Shown: positions 1-7,040, counted from the stretch's first letter. The stretch: 7,443 bases of DNA from Caldifarciminota bacterium UBA3073 (GCA_002366725.1 DFBT01000023.1:16101-23543); one strand, 5' to 3'. Numbers and translations: made by a program. The notes: generated from the sequence alone by a model not told the origin.

Positions 1-23
1 GTGGAGTGATAAAATTACTCCAT
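1..23 (+). other. Stem-loop just upstream of the ABC ATPase gene
   Basis: TGGAGT at 2-7 pairs with ACTCCA at 17-22, extendable by wobble pairs on both sides, with an A/T-rich loop. CTCC at 18-21 can instead pair with GGAG at 27-30, so two hairpins compete. A reading frame entering from the left ends with TAA at 48-50, 11 bases before the ATPase start, so this may lie inside the tail of an upstream operon gene. There is no T-run, so it is not an intrinsic terminator. Its role is unknown and it may be chance. Confidence 0.3.
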
Positions 24-61
24 GGGGGAGCTATTCCATCAGGACTCTAAGACTTTTTATC

Positions 62-814
62 ATGCTCGATATAATAAATATCACCGTTGGATACAGGCGT
101 CTTCCCGTTTTGAGGGAGTTATCTCTCCGTATAAGGGAAAACGAATTCCTGGGGATAATTGGTCCGAACGGCGGGGGGAAGAGCACCCTGCTGCGGACCA
201 TCTGCGGTATTCTTCAGCCGTGGAATGGGAAGATACTCCTTTGCGGGAAAGACCTCGCCAGCCTCGCAAAAAAGGAAATTGCCAGAAAGATTGGCTATGT
301 GCCCCAGGCCTCCTCCTTTGCCTTTCCATTTAGCTGCGAAGAGGTTGTGCTTATGGGTAGATATGCCCACGATGGAAACAGAAAGAGAGATTACGAGGTG
401 GCAAAATGGGCGATGGGACTTACAGACACACTCGCACTGAAGGAGAGGAAGATAAACGAACTCTCCGGTGGTGAATTGCAGAGGGTTATTATAGCAAGGG
501 CACTGGCACAGGAACCGAAGATACTGCTCCTGGACGAGCCAACGGTACACCTCGACATAAACCACCGGGTGGAGATATTTAAATTGCTTCGGGAACTGAA
601 ATCGCACGGAATCACCATAATAACGGTGCTCCATGACCTCAATCTCGCGTCGGAATACAGCGAGAGGGTTGTGGTTATAAAGGATGGAAGGATTTTATAT
701 GATGGTCTGCCACTGGATATAATTGATAAGGAGATAATAAAACGGATATACGGGATAGAGGTGAACATCATAAAGAATCCCCTATCCGGCCTGCCCCTTG
801 TCCTGCCTCGATAG
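62..814 (+). CDS. ABC transporter ATP-binding protein, iron-siderophore/cobalamin uptake type (COG1120)
   Basis: This is a cytoplasmic ATPase that would power import through a FecCD/BtuC-type membrane permease fed by a periplasmic binding protein. All ABC motifs are intact in 250 aa, the usual length: Walker A GPNGGGKST (34-42), Q-loop Gln82, signature LSGGE (134-138), Walker B ILLLDEP (154-160) with catalytic Glu159, D-loop HLD (163-165) and switch His191. The stretch VVLMGRYAH (95-103) and the ending LHDLNLASEYSERVVVIKDG are typical of the FecE/BtuD/HmuV group rather than of zinc (ZnuC) ATPases. The substrate (ferric siderophore, haem or B12) cannot be told from the ATPase alone. ATG 62 is the first start codon in frame and gives the normal N-terminus; the frame is open to the window edge but has no earlier ATG, GTG or TTG. 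The ribosome site is weak, which suggests translational coupling. Permease and binding-protein genes are expected upstream; none follows. I see no convincing terminator after the stop. Confidence 0.93.
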   Translation: MLDIINITVGYRRLPVLRELSLRIRENEFLGIIGPNGGGKSTLLRTICGILQPWNGKILLCGKDLASLAKKEIARKIGYVPQASSFAFPFSCEEVVLMGRYAHDGNRKRDYEVAKWAMGLTDTLALKERKINELSGGELQRVIIARALAQEPKILLLDEPTVHLDINHRVEIFKLLRELKSHGITIITVLHDLNLASEYSERVVVIKDGRILYDGLPLDIIDKEIIKRIYGIEVNIIKNPLSGLPLVLPR

Positions 815-831
815 CCGCGGTCAATTTTTTC

Positions 832-860
832 TTGACATTTATGCATATGCGTGGTATAAT
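832..860 (+). promoter_or_regulatory. Perfect sigma70-type promoter (P1) upstream of the M6 protease
   Basis: TTGACA at 832-837 and TATAAT at 855-860 are exact consensus boxes with an ideal 17-base spacer. A palindrome GCATATGC (843-850) lies in the spacer and could be an operator, though it may be chance. Transcription should start near 866-868, exactly where the CACAGAG repeat begins. The next gene on this strand is the protease at 1082, giving a leader of about 215 bases. Confidence 0.8.
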
Positions 861-866
861 ATGAAC

Positions 867-888
867 TTAACCACAGAGGACACAGAGA
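867..888 (+). repeat. CACAGAG-type intergenic repeat, forward copy
   Basis: The sequence is TTAACCACAGAGGACACAGA plus two bases, built from short CACAGAG units. Close relatives occur at 7294-7313 (forward) and 7411-7440 (inverse). A/T-rich filler of the AATCAAAAATCAAAAT kind follows here and, in similar form, near 7391-7410. There is no coding potential. Confidence 0.75.
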
Positions 889-910
889 TAAATCAAAAAT
901 CAAAATGTAA

Positions 911-932
911 ACCTGCCTGCCGGTAGGCAGGT
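911..932. repeat. CCTGCC/GGCAGG palindrome, copy 1
   Basis: ACCTGCCT (911-918) and AGGCAGGT (925-932) are exact inverse complements around GCCGGT, so nearly the whole 22 bases are self-complementary. Related palindromes are at 4483-4498, 6767-6786 and 7363-7382. The element is GC-rich within an A/T-rich gap, which marks it as a discrete module. Confidence 0.85.
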
Positions 933-949
933 ATCAAAATTAAGGACAA

Positions 950-1049
950 AACCACGAAGGCACTAAGGCACGAAGCTCACAAAGAATAAGCAATTTATTT
1001 AAAACCAACTAACTATTTTCTTTCTTGGTGTCTTTGTGGTTAGTTTTTT
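950..1049 (+). repeat. Inverted pair of CAC-type repeats forming an 18-bp stem followed by T6
   Basis: The forward copy at 950-967 (AACCACGAAGGCACTAAG) pairs base for base with the inverse copy at 1024-1041, with only three G-T wobbles and no mismatch. The loop is 56 bases, and it contains the second half of the forward repeat, GGCACGAAG, at 967-975. Two bases after the stem come six T (1044-1049). In RNA made from the promoter at 832-860 this resembles an intrinsic terminator, although its loop is far longer than usual. It lies 33 bases before the protease start, so it could attenuate that gene or simply be a by-product of inverted repeat copies. Confidence 0.65.
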
Positions 1050-1068
1050 CACAGTACCGAGAAAAACG

Positions 1069-1075
1069 AAAGGGG
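1069..1075 (+). promoter_or_regulatory. Ribosome binding site that sets the protease start
   Basis: AAAGGGG ends six bases before ATG 1082, a good Shine-Dalgarno distance. It touches ATG 1076 directly and is too far from TTG 1025, which lies inside the inverse repeat copy. ATG 1082 also gives a clean signal peptide. Confidence 0.7.
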
Positions 1076-1081
1076 ATGTAT

Positions 1082-4000
1082 ATGAGGGGAATGGTTATAT
1101 TGCTCCTCGCAAGTCTTTTGTTTGCCGGGAGCGAGATAGATAGATTGAAGAGTATACAGAACACAGAAAAAACGAATAAAGCCATCGAGGCACTGCAGGA
1201 TATTTACAGAAGATACCCCGAGGCGAAAAGATATATATCACGACCCGCATACAGGGATGTGATAGGTGATATCCGTAAGAAGAGGGGAAAACAACCCGTT
1301 GATACCGTGAGGGTGCTCGCCATAAGGGTGGAGTTCGTGGAAAATCCAACCGACTCACTCGCCTCGGGGAACGGAAAGATGCGCATTACGAGGGCGGTCG
1401 ATGAGGATAGCATTCCAATTCCGCCCTTCGAGTTTGCGGGCACGGATTCATTTGGACACAATCTTCACTATGACCCACCCCACACGAGAAGATACTTCGA
1501 ACATCTCATGGAATTTTTGCGAAATTACTATCTCAAAAACACGGACGGAGAACTCTACATAGATTTCACCGTTGCACCCCAGGCAGAAAGCCTTTCCTAT
1601 CAACTGCCATACCAGATTTACTACTACGGTGACCCCGGCAATTATGTGGAGGGACTTCTCACACTTCTCCGTGACGCGCTTGTCGCCTGTGACCAGCAGG
1701 ATACGATAACGATGGGAGACTACGATGTATATATAGTATTTCACGCGGGCTGTTCCTACCAATCGTCGTATGCCTGGGGGGGTGCACCCTACGACATCCT
1801 CGCCTGCTCCATAAGCGGACTGGATGGCTATTTTGGCACACCCGTATGGGTAGATAACGGTACGCATCCAATAACAGACGGCATAATCTACCCGGAATCC
1901 GATTTTAAATACGGTGTTCCATCGTTTATACACGGGGGACTCTGCCACGAATGTGGGCACCAGTTTGGATTCTATGATTTATACGATATCTCGGGCTATA
2001 CCATAGGAGTTGGGGGATGGGCACTGATGGGAACGGGCAACTGGAATCTCTCGGGTCTCCTCCCACCAAATATCTCTGCCTGGCACAGGGAGTATCTCTC
2101 AAATAGGTATGGTTATTCCCGGAGTCCCATAGAGATAACGCACGACACGACTGGAGTAGAGGTCTACTTCCTCGGAGGAAGTAATTACACGAGACCAAAG
2201 TCATATAAAGTACCCATAAATACAAATGAGTATTACTTAATTCAGAACCGATTCGTATATGCAAATCCGGATACCACAACATATGGATTTGAAATAAACT
2301 CAGATGATTCTACACTTCACTTCGACTCCACGGGTGTAAGGGTGTGGAAGGATGGTGTCCTCACCCGATTTGACGACTATGACTGGGGACTCCCGCCCGA
2401 TTCTATGATGGGGGGCCTCGCCATATGGCATATAGATGAGAAGAAAATAGAAAGGGACTCTATACACAACGAGATAAATGTCGGCGATACAAAGGGCGTG
2501 GATATGGAAGAGGCAGATGGAATTCAGGACTTCGAGACAAAGGTATGGCTGCTCTCTGATTTAGATGCCGCGTTCTTCGGTTCGCCCTACGATGTGTTCT
2601 ATGAGGGGAATCTCGACTCGCTCACGCCCAACACCGTACCGAACACCAACGACAACAAGGGAAATCATTCAAACATAGCGCTCTACAACATCTCTCCCTC
2701 TGATACGGCGATGGAGTTCTCAATCAAGTTCAATTTCAAGAGAAGGAGATTCCCGATTCGGTGCGCAAGTTTCTTTGATGTCTCATCCCCCACGCTTATG
2801 AACAACTGTGTGGTTGCGGCGGCGATGGATACACTCATAATCAGCCACGGGGATACAACATTCGGGGGTGTAGTTTCGGTTATCGACGCTCTCGGCAACC
2901 TGAAATGGAGCCGCAATATTCTCGAGACAAACCTCTTTGCATCTCCCGCTGTGGGGGACATCAATGGTGATGGAAAGGAGGATATCGTTGTTTGTCCCTT
3001 CTGTGTCTACATATATGAGAGGGATAAAAAGAAGGCGATAATTCATATGCCATCTCCGGAAGAGGAGTTTATCTGCCACAAGACCGGTAAAGATACCGTC
3101 TATATCATAAAGGGCGATGTGTGGGCTTACGATGAAGACGGTGTGAGGACACTCTATTTGAGTGAGGTGACCGATGGCGAAATCATCTCGACCCCCCTCC
3201 TTGCCGATGTTGACGGCGACGGGAAGGATGAGATCTTCTTCGGCTCAAATGATGGATTCTTGTATGGGTTTTATGGTGATGGTGACTCTATCCCTGGATT
3301 TCCAATAGACCTCCATCAATGGATATGGTCGACACCGGTATGGGATTCGCTTAAAAATACACTCTATGCGCTCTCTGGCGATGGGAGGTTATTTGCAATA
3401 GGAGTCGACGATTCCACATATATCAGATGGACTGCGTTACAGCCCTATGTTGGTATGATAACTACATCGTCACCCGTAGTCAAGTACGGAGAGGGTATAA
3501 TTGTATCCAGGGGAGATGGTACTGTATGCTCTGTGAGTGACTCCGGAACTATAAACTGGGAAAAGAGATTCGGAGGATTCTCATTCTATACATCCCCGGC
3601 AATCGCCGAAAACAATACGATCATCGTCGTGGGAGATGAACTACATTCCCTCAATATAAATGGTGCGGAAAGCCCCGGATTTCCCGTAAGACTCGACATA
3701 ATCGCTCTCCAGTCGTCACCTGTTATTGGAGATATAGATGGGGATGGTAGATGTGAGATTGTTATGGGACTTATAAGTGGAAGCCTGGTTGCATACCGAA
3801 CTACCGGGGAGCTCGTGGACTTCTTCCCGCTGTCGATGGGTGGGGCAGTTTATTCGACACCGCTTCTGTGCGATGTTGACAGCGATGGAAAGATCGACAT
3901 CATAGCGGGATGCGATGATGGATGTTTGTACGCCTGGGAATTCCCGTGGAATTACGGTGAGTTACCCTGGCCGATGCTCCATAAAAACCCACAGAATAAC

Positions 4001-4330
4001 GGTATCTTCTGTAATCTGGTAGTGGGACCGCAGGTTCCGCCCGACATATTCGAGCAAAAAGATTTTTACATATATCCCAATCCCGTACTCGCAGATGGAG
4101 GATGGATAAGATATACAAGCGGAAATGCGGACAGAGTCAAGATAAGTATCATAGATATCGCGGGCAACATAAAATATGAGTTTGACGGAGCGGTTGGAAA
4201 GGACGATCAGGCGGTTCAAGTGAGACTGCCCATAGGCAACCTCACCGGAGGTGTATACATAGTAAGGGTGGAGGTATTTGTGGACAACAGCAGTATGGTG
4301 AGGTTTAAGAAGTTCTCCCTGATAAAATAA
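1082..4330 (+). CDS. Secreted M6-family metalloprotease with FG-GAP/VCBS propeller and T9SS type A sorting domain
   Basis: This is a 1082-aa exported zinc protease of the immune inhibitor A-like family. A short signal peptide (MRGMVILLLASLLFAGS) with likely cleavage before Glu18 is followed by a presumed propeptide to about residue 75. The M6 catalytic region (about 80-480) carries HECGH (289-293) followed by xxGxxD, so His289, His293 and probably Asp299 bind zinc, with Glu290 catalytic. A Met-turn-like ALMGTGNW lies at 314-321, and the family motif AIWHIDE at 447-453. Residues about 590-975 are propeller-like repeats; four carry calcium-type DxDxDG loops (626, 709, 884, 931), and blades lacking the loop lie between 717 and 884. 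The C-terminus from YPNPV (998) to KKFSLIK matches the T9SS type A sorting domain, which predicts passage across the outer membrane and anchoring or release there. All key residues are present and there is no frameshift. The longer frame from TTG 1025 begins inside a repeat and is unlikely. The substrate is unknown. It may be expressed from the promoter at 832-860. Confidence 0.92.
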   Translation: MRGMVILLLASLLFAGSEIDRLKSIQNTEKTNKAIEALQDIYRRYPEAKRYISRPAYRDVIGDIRKKRGKQPVDTVRVLAIRVEFVENPTDSLASGNGKMRITRAVDEDSIPIPPFEFAGTDSFGHNLHYDPPHTRRYFEHLMEFLRNYYLKNTDGELYIDFTVAPQAESLSYQLPYQIYYYGDPGNYVEGLLTLLRDALVACDQQDTITMGDYDVYIVFHAGCSYQSSYAWGGAPYDILACSISGLDGYFGTPVWVDNGTHPITDGIIYPESDFKYGVPSFIHGGLCHECGHQFGFYDLYDISGYTIGVGGWALMGTGNWNLSGLLPPNISAWHREYLSNRYGYSRSPIEITHDTTGVEVYFLGGSNYTRPKSYKVPINTNEYYLIQNRFVYANPDTTTYGFEINSDDSTLHFDSTGVRVWKDGVLTRFDDYDWGLPPDSMMGGLAIWHIDEKKIERDSIHNEINVGDTKGVDMEEADGIQDFETKVWLLSDLDAAFFGSPYDVFYEGNLDSLTPNTVPNTNDNKGNHSNIALYNISPSDTAMEFSIKFNFKRRRFPIRCASFFDVSSPTLMNNCVVAAAMDTLIISHGDTTFGGVVSVIDALGNLKWSRNILETNLFASPAVGDINGDGKEDIVVCPFCVYIYERDKKKAIIHMPSPEEEFICHKTGKDTVYIIKGDVWAYDEDGVRTLYLSEVTDGEIISTPLLADVDGDGKDEIFFGSNDGFLYGFYGDGDSIPGFPIDLHQWIWSTPVWDSLKNTLYALSGDGRLFAIGVDDSTYIRWTALQPYVGMITTSSPVVKYGEGIIVSRGDGTVCSVSDSGTINWEKRFGGFSFYTSPAIAENNTIIVVGDELHSLNINGAESPGFPVRLDIIALQSSPVIGDIDGDGRCEIVMGLISGSLVAYRTTGELVDFFPLSMGGAVYSTPLLCDVDSDGKIDIIAGCDDGCLYAWEFPWNYGELPWPMLHKNPQNNGIFCNLVVGPQVPPDIFEQKDFYIYPNPVLADGGWIRYTSGNADRVKISIIDIAGNIKYEFDGAVGKDDQAVQVRLPIGNLTGGVYIVRVEVFVDNSSMVRFKKFSLIK

Positions 4331-4344
4331 TCACGAAATACGCA

Positions 4345-4445
4345 TTAACCACAGATTCACCCTGTTAAATATTTATAAAAGCAAATTGCTTGTAGTCACA
4401 AATCGGGCTTTATTTAACAGGGTAATCACAGATATTCACAGATTC
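4345..4445 (+). repeat. CACAGATT-type repeat interrupted by an inverted-repeat element
   Basis: TTAACCACAGATTC (4345-4358) and AATCACAGATATTCACAGAT (4424-4443, continuing TC) look like two halves of one CACAGATT repeat run. An inverse copy, reading AACCACAAGATTACACGAG on the minus strand, lies at 4565-4586. The 65 bases between the halves form a separate inverted-repeat element. Confidence 0.65.
4359..4423. mobile_element. 65-bp MITE-like inverted-repeat element
   Basis: The 13-base arms ACCCTGTTAAATA (4359-4371) and TATTTAACAGGGT (4411-4423) are perfect inverse complements. With one bulged base they extend into GATT (4354-4357) and AATC (4424-4427). A small palindrome, AAGCAA-A-TTGCTT, sits inside at 4379-4391. 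There is no coding capacity and no T-run, so it does not look like a terminator for the protease gene. I find no clear target-site duplication. Calling it mobile is inference from its ends and from its position inside another repeat. Confidence 0.45.
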
Positions 4446-4452
4446 AAAAACA

Positions 4453-4476
4453 GTAATTAGGTTATTGGGTAATTAA
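4453..4476 (+). repeat. Degenerate GGGTAAT-type tandem unit
   Basis: GTAATTAGGTTATTGGGTAA contains two to three degenerate copies of a G(G)TAATT unit. A cleaner pair, TGGGGTAA twice, lies at 6691-6706. It is a low-complexity intergenic module without coding potential. Confidence 0.4.
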
Positions 4477-4482
4477 GTACTT

Positions 4483-4498
4483 CCTGTCTACCGACAGG
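4483..4498. repeat. Diverged CCTGYC palindrome, copy 2
   Basis: CCTGTC-TACC-GACAGG forms a 6-bp stem with a 4-base loop. The shifted hairpin CTACC-GACA-GGTAG (4488-4501) overlaps it. The first eleven bases match the CCTGCCTACCG half of the 7363-7382 palindrome with one change, so this appears to be a decayed member of the same family. Confidence 0.6.
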
Positions 4499-4564
4499 TA
4501 GAAAAGAACACGCTTGAAAATAACTTAATGTTTTTTATCTTGTCCGTACGGATCTTGAGATGAT

Positions 4565-4586
4565 AATCTCGTGTAATCTTGTGGTT
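4565..4586 (-). repeat. CACAGATT-type repeat, inverse copy
   Basis: On the minus strand this reads AACCACAAGATTACACGAG plus three bases, a relative of the forward run at 4345-4445. It completes a forward repeat, palindrome, inverse repeat arrangement in the gap between the protease and recG, and it lies just upstream of the recG ribosome site. Confidence 0.55.
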
Positions 4587-4611
4587 CCCCAACGAATAGT
4601 CTAGGATAGAT

Positions 4612-6669
4612 ATGTATGAAGGGCTTGATACCCCCATCCAATATCTCAAGGGGGTTGGACCTGTAAGGGCAGAACTCCTCGCAAAACTTGGCGTTAACAA
4701 CATAAGAGATCTCTTCTACCTCGTCCCCCGCCGGTATGTCAAGAGAAAATACATAGGAAACCTGAGTTACGGAGATGAGGCATATGTGTGGGGCAGGGTT
4801 GTCTATCAGGAAACTAAATTTTCAAGAAAGGGAGAAATAGTCTCACTTGTGATAGATGATGGAACGGGTCTTCTTGAATGCGGATTCTTCAACTCTCCTT
4901 TTCTGAAAGATAAATTCAAGGATGGCGACGAGATCGGGGTAATTGGTAAGACCACATTTTTTGCAAGGAAACTGCAATTCATCAACCCGGAGATAGATAC
5001 AGACCGCGGTCTTGCCTCCCTCCCTATAATTCCCGTATACCCCCTAACATCGGGTCTCAGACAAAGGTATATTAGAAAGATAACCAGATTGGGATTTGAG
5101 AGATACATAGACGACATCAAAGAGACCCTACCACATGATATCATCTCAAGTAATAACCTCTGTTCACTTCCCACCGCCCTGAGATGCCTCCATTTTCCAA
5201 AATCTGTGGAAGAAGCAAAGAGGGCGAGAGAGAGACTCGGATTTGAAGAATTGTTTCTCTTTGAAATAATAATGCAAAAGAGGAGGCTCGAAAAGAAAAA
5301 GAAGGGAATAAGATTCAAAGGGGGTTGCGGGTATGCAAGGACGCTCCTCTCATATCTCGGATTTGATTTCACAAAGGCACAGAGGAGAGTGTTGTGGGAG
5401 ATATTTTCCGATATGGAAAGTCCGTATCAGATGCACAGGCTACTGCAGGGGGATGTCGGCTCGGGAAAGACCATAGTCGCAACCATATGTATGCTTAAGG
5501 CGGTCGAATCGGGCCACCAGGCAGCCCTTATGGCGCCCACAGAGGTTCTCGCAGAACAGCATTATTTCGTTCTCTCACACCTCCTTTCGAATCTTAAAAG
5601 CGACGCCGTGACGCCGTATCTTCTGACGGGAAGCACCCCCGCCAAAGAAAGGGAAGAGATATTTGAAAAGATAAGAAATGGAGAGGCAGGTATCGTGATT
5701 GGCACGCATGCGCTCATCGAGGAGGGGGTTGAGTTCAAGTCTCTCGGTTTATGTGTTATCGATGAACAGCACCGCTTTGGCGTCATGCAGAGACTGGCAC
5801 TGAAGGAGAAAGGTGAATATCCCGACCTGCTTGTTATGACCGCCACACCCATACCGAGAAGTCTCTCGCTCACATTATATGGTGACCTCGATGTCTCCGT
5901 TCTCGATGAACTTCCTGCGGGAAGGAAACCGGTCATTACGAGGTGGGTGAGGGGGGCTGGAAGGAGAACGAATGTTTATGCTTTTACAAGAAAAAAAATT
6001 GATTCGGGTCGGCAGACATACATAGTCTATCCATTGATTGAAGAATCGGAGAAACTCGACCTCGAGGCGGCAAAAGAGGGATATGAGAAACTAAAGGGCG
6101 GTGTATTTAAGAGATACAAGGTAGGTCTCCTGCACGGAAGGATGAGGGGGAGGGACAAGGATGAGATTATGAGGACATTCAGAGACGGAGAGATACAGAT
6201 TTTGATTACCACAACGGTCATAGAGGTCGGTGTAGACGTGCCGAACGCCACCGTGATGGTGATTGAACACGCGGAGCGATTTGGTCTCGCACAACTTCAT
6301 CAACTCCGCGGGAGAATAGGCAGGGGAAGAGAACAATCCTACTGTATTCTCCTCACACCGCAGCGAATGGGAGAGGAGGCGGAGAAGAGGTTATCCGTTA
6401 TTGAGAATGAAAACGATGGTTTCAAGATAGCGGAGAAAGACCTGAAGATAAGGGGACCCGGAGAGTTCTTTGGCACAAGACAATCGGGCATTCCTGAACT
6501 CTCATCACCAGACCTAATAATGGACACAAAGCTTCTCGTGAGGGCAAGAGATGAGGCTGTGAGATTGCTTGAATATGATCCGGACCTGCAAAAACCGGAG
6601 AACGACATCATAAGAAGAAGTATACTTACAAGGTATAAGGACAAGATAGTTCTCACAGAAGCGGGATGA
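4612..6669 (+). CDS. recG: ATP-dependent DNA helicase RecG
   Basis: RecG is a cytoplasmic superfamily 2 translocase that remodels stalled replication forks and Holliday junctions in DNA repair. The protein has 685 aa, close to the E. coli length (693), and is complete. The N-terminal wedge/OB-fold region (about 50-150) is followed by helicase motifs: Walker A GDVGSGKT (280-287), DEQH box (384-387) with the family-typical RFGV after it, motif III TATPIPR (410-416), the ILITTTVIEVGVDVPNA stretch (motif V), and motif VI QLRGRIGRG (564-572). GPGEFFGTRQSG (615-626) matches the C-terminal TRG motif that couples ATP hydrolysis to fork movement. ATG 4612 is the natural start: AGGA at 4603-4606 is five bases upstream and the N-terminus LDTPIQYLKGVGP is family-typical. 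It stands alone here, with repeat-filled gaps on both sides; the usual bacterial neighbours such as rsmD are not in view. I see no clear promoter or terminator. Confidence 0.98.
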   Translation: MYEGLDTPIQYLKGVGPVRAELLAKLGVNNIRDLFYLVPRRYVKRKYIGNLSYGDEAYVWGRVVYQETKFSRKGEIVSLVIDDGTGLLECGFFNSPFLKDKFKDGDEIGVIGKTTFFARKLQFINPEIDTDRGLASLPIIPVYPLTSGLRQRYIRKITRLGFERYIDDIKETLPHDIISSNNLCSLPTALRCLHFPKSVEEAKRARERLGFEELFLFEIIMQKRRLEKKKKGIRFKGGCGYARTLLSYLGFDFTKAQRRVLWEIFSDMESPYQMHRLLQGDVGSGKTIVATICMLKAVESGHQAALMAPTEVLAEQHYFVLSHLLSNLKSDAVTPYLLTGSTPAKEREEIFEKIRNGEAGIVIGTHALIEEGVEFKSLGLCVIDEQHRFGVMQRLALKEKGEYPDLLVMTATPIPRSLSLTLYGDLDVSVLDELPAGRKPVITRWVRGAGRRTNVYAFTRKKIDSGRQTYIVYPLIEESEKLDLEAAKEGYEKLKGGVFKRYKVGLLHGRMRGRDKDEIMRTFRDGEIQILITTTVIEVGVDVPNATVMVIEHAERFGLAQLHQLRGRIGRGREQSYCILLTPQRMGEEAEKRLSVIENENDGFKIAEKDLKIRGPGEFFGTRQSGIPELSSPDLIMDTKLLVRARDEAVRLLEYDPDLQKPENDIIRRSILTRYKDKIVLTEAG

Positions 6670-6690
6670 CAGCAAGGAGAAATGGGATGA

Positions 6691-6733
6691 TGGGGTAATG
6701 GGGTAATGGATTTACAGATTGTAGATTACAGAT
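6691..6733 (+). repeat. TGGGGTAA tandem pair followed by ACAGATT-type units
   Basis: TGGGGTAA occurs twice back to back (6691-6698 and 6699-6706). It is followed by TTTACAGATTGTAGATTACA (6711-6730), degenerate units related to the CACAGATT repeats before recG. A small hairpin GGTAA-CCGA-TTACC follows at 6738-6751. There is no coding potential. Confidence 0.45.
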
Positions 6734-6755
6734 ACCCGGTAACCGATTACCAATA

Positions 6756-6800
6756 CTTCGTGCCCTCCCGCCTGCCGGCAGGCAGGTGTGCCTTTGTGGT
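6756..6800 (-). repeat. CAC-type repeat split by a GGCAGG palindrome
   Basis: Read on the minus strand, ACCACAAAGGCAC (6800 to 6788) and GGCACGAAG (6764 to 6756) are the two halves of the unit present uninterrupted at 951-975. There only TAA separates them. Here 23 bases containing the palindrome replace the TAA. Confidence 0.7.
6767..6786. repeat. CCTGCC/GGCAGG palindrome, copy 3
   Basis: The two halves CCCGCCTGCC and GGCAGGCAGG are inverse complements except for one mismatch, with a perfect 12-base core CCTGCCGGCAGG (6771-6782). It belongs to the family at 911-932 and 7363-7382. Confidence 0.85.
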
Positions 6801-6851
6801 GACAATTTCTAATGTTTGCTATTAGTAAACAAGTGGAGTGCATTACAGGCT

Positions 6852-6991
6852 GTGCAAAAAGTAGGGATCTGGTAGCCGTAGACTTCAGTCTGCGAATAGA
6901 AGATGCTGTTCTGGATTTAATTTGCGCAACTTATCCAAAGGATCCGCATGGAAAAGTTGCGACTACCATGTTGAAATTTGACTTTTTGCAC
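6852..6991. repeat. 140-bp REPIN-like nested inverted-repeat element
   Basis: The outer ends GTGCAAAAAGT (6852-6862) and ACTTTTTGCAC (6981-6991) are perfect 11-base inverse complements. Inside, TGGTAG (6870-6875) faces CTACCA (6963-6968). Each inner GTAG is followed, one base later and on its own strand, by a hairpin: CGTAGAC-TTCA-GTCTGCG (6877-6894) on plus, and CGCAACTT paired with AAGTTGCG (6925-6932 with 6954-6961) on minus. GTAG next to an imperfect palindrome is the layout of REP sequences recognised by RAYT transposases, and two facing REPs make a REPIN. The two hairpins differ in sequence, unlike a standard REPIN, and no RAYT gene is present. An 80-aa frame across 6812-7054 matches nothing I know and is probably chance. 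Confidence 0.5.
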
Positions 6992-6997
6992 CGCCTG

Positions 6998-7011
6998 ATT
7001 AGCTTGCTAAT
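6998..7011. other. Short perfect stem-loop ATTAGC-TT-GCTAAT
   Basis: A 6-bp perfect stem with a 2-base spacer lies just outside the REPIN-like element. No T-run follows. It could be part of that element's flank; no function is evident. Confidence 0.3.
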
Positions 7012-7023
7012 GCCGAAATACGT

Positions 7024-7040
7024 TTGTTGTCTTTGTGGCA
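7024..7040 (-). repeat. CAC-type repeat, inverse partial copy
   Basis: On the minus strand TGCCACAAAGACAAC resembles the AACCACAAAGACACC copy at 1024-1041. It sits ten bases upstream of the -35 box at 7051. Confidence 0.45.

Noticed and set aside
3..50. Tail of an upstream gene (frame ending with TAA at 48-50) before the ABC ATPase
   Set aside because: The 15 visible residues match no permease or binding-protein ending I recognise, and another frame ends at 7-9. The spacing to the ATPase is plausible but the coding claim cannot be supported.
815..830. Terminator after the ABC ATPase (CCGCGG followed by TCAATTTTTT)
   Set aside because: CCGCGG is self-complementary but too short to form a hairpin with a loop, so only the T-run is real.
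119..903. Long minus-strand frames opposite the ABC ATPase
   Set aside because: They mirror the coding bias of the ATPase gene, lack recognisable motifs and have no supporting signals.
1025..1081. Upstream TTG start for the M6 protease
   Set aside because: It lies inside the inverse repeat copy, has no ribosome site, and would put 19 charged and mixed residues before a clean signal peptide.
4540..4567. Promoter for recG (TTGTCC, 16 bases, GATAAT)
   Set aside because: Both boxes are weak and the -10 overlaps the inverse repeat copy. In this A/T-rich gap such matches are expected by chance.
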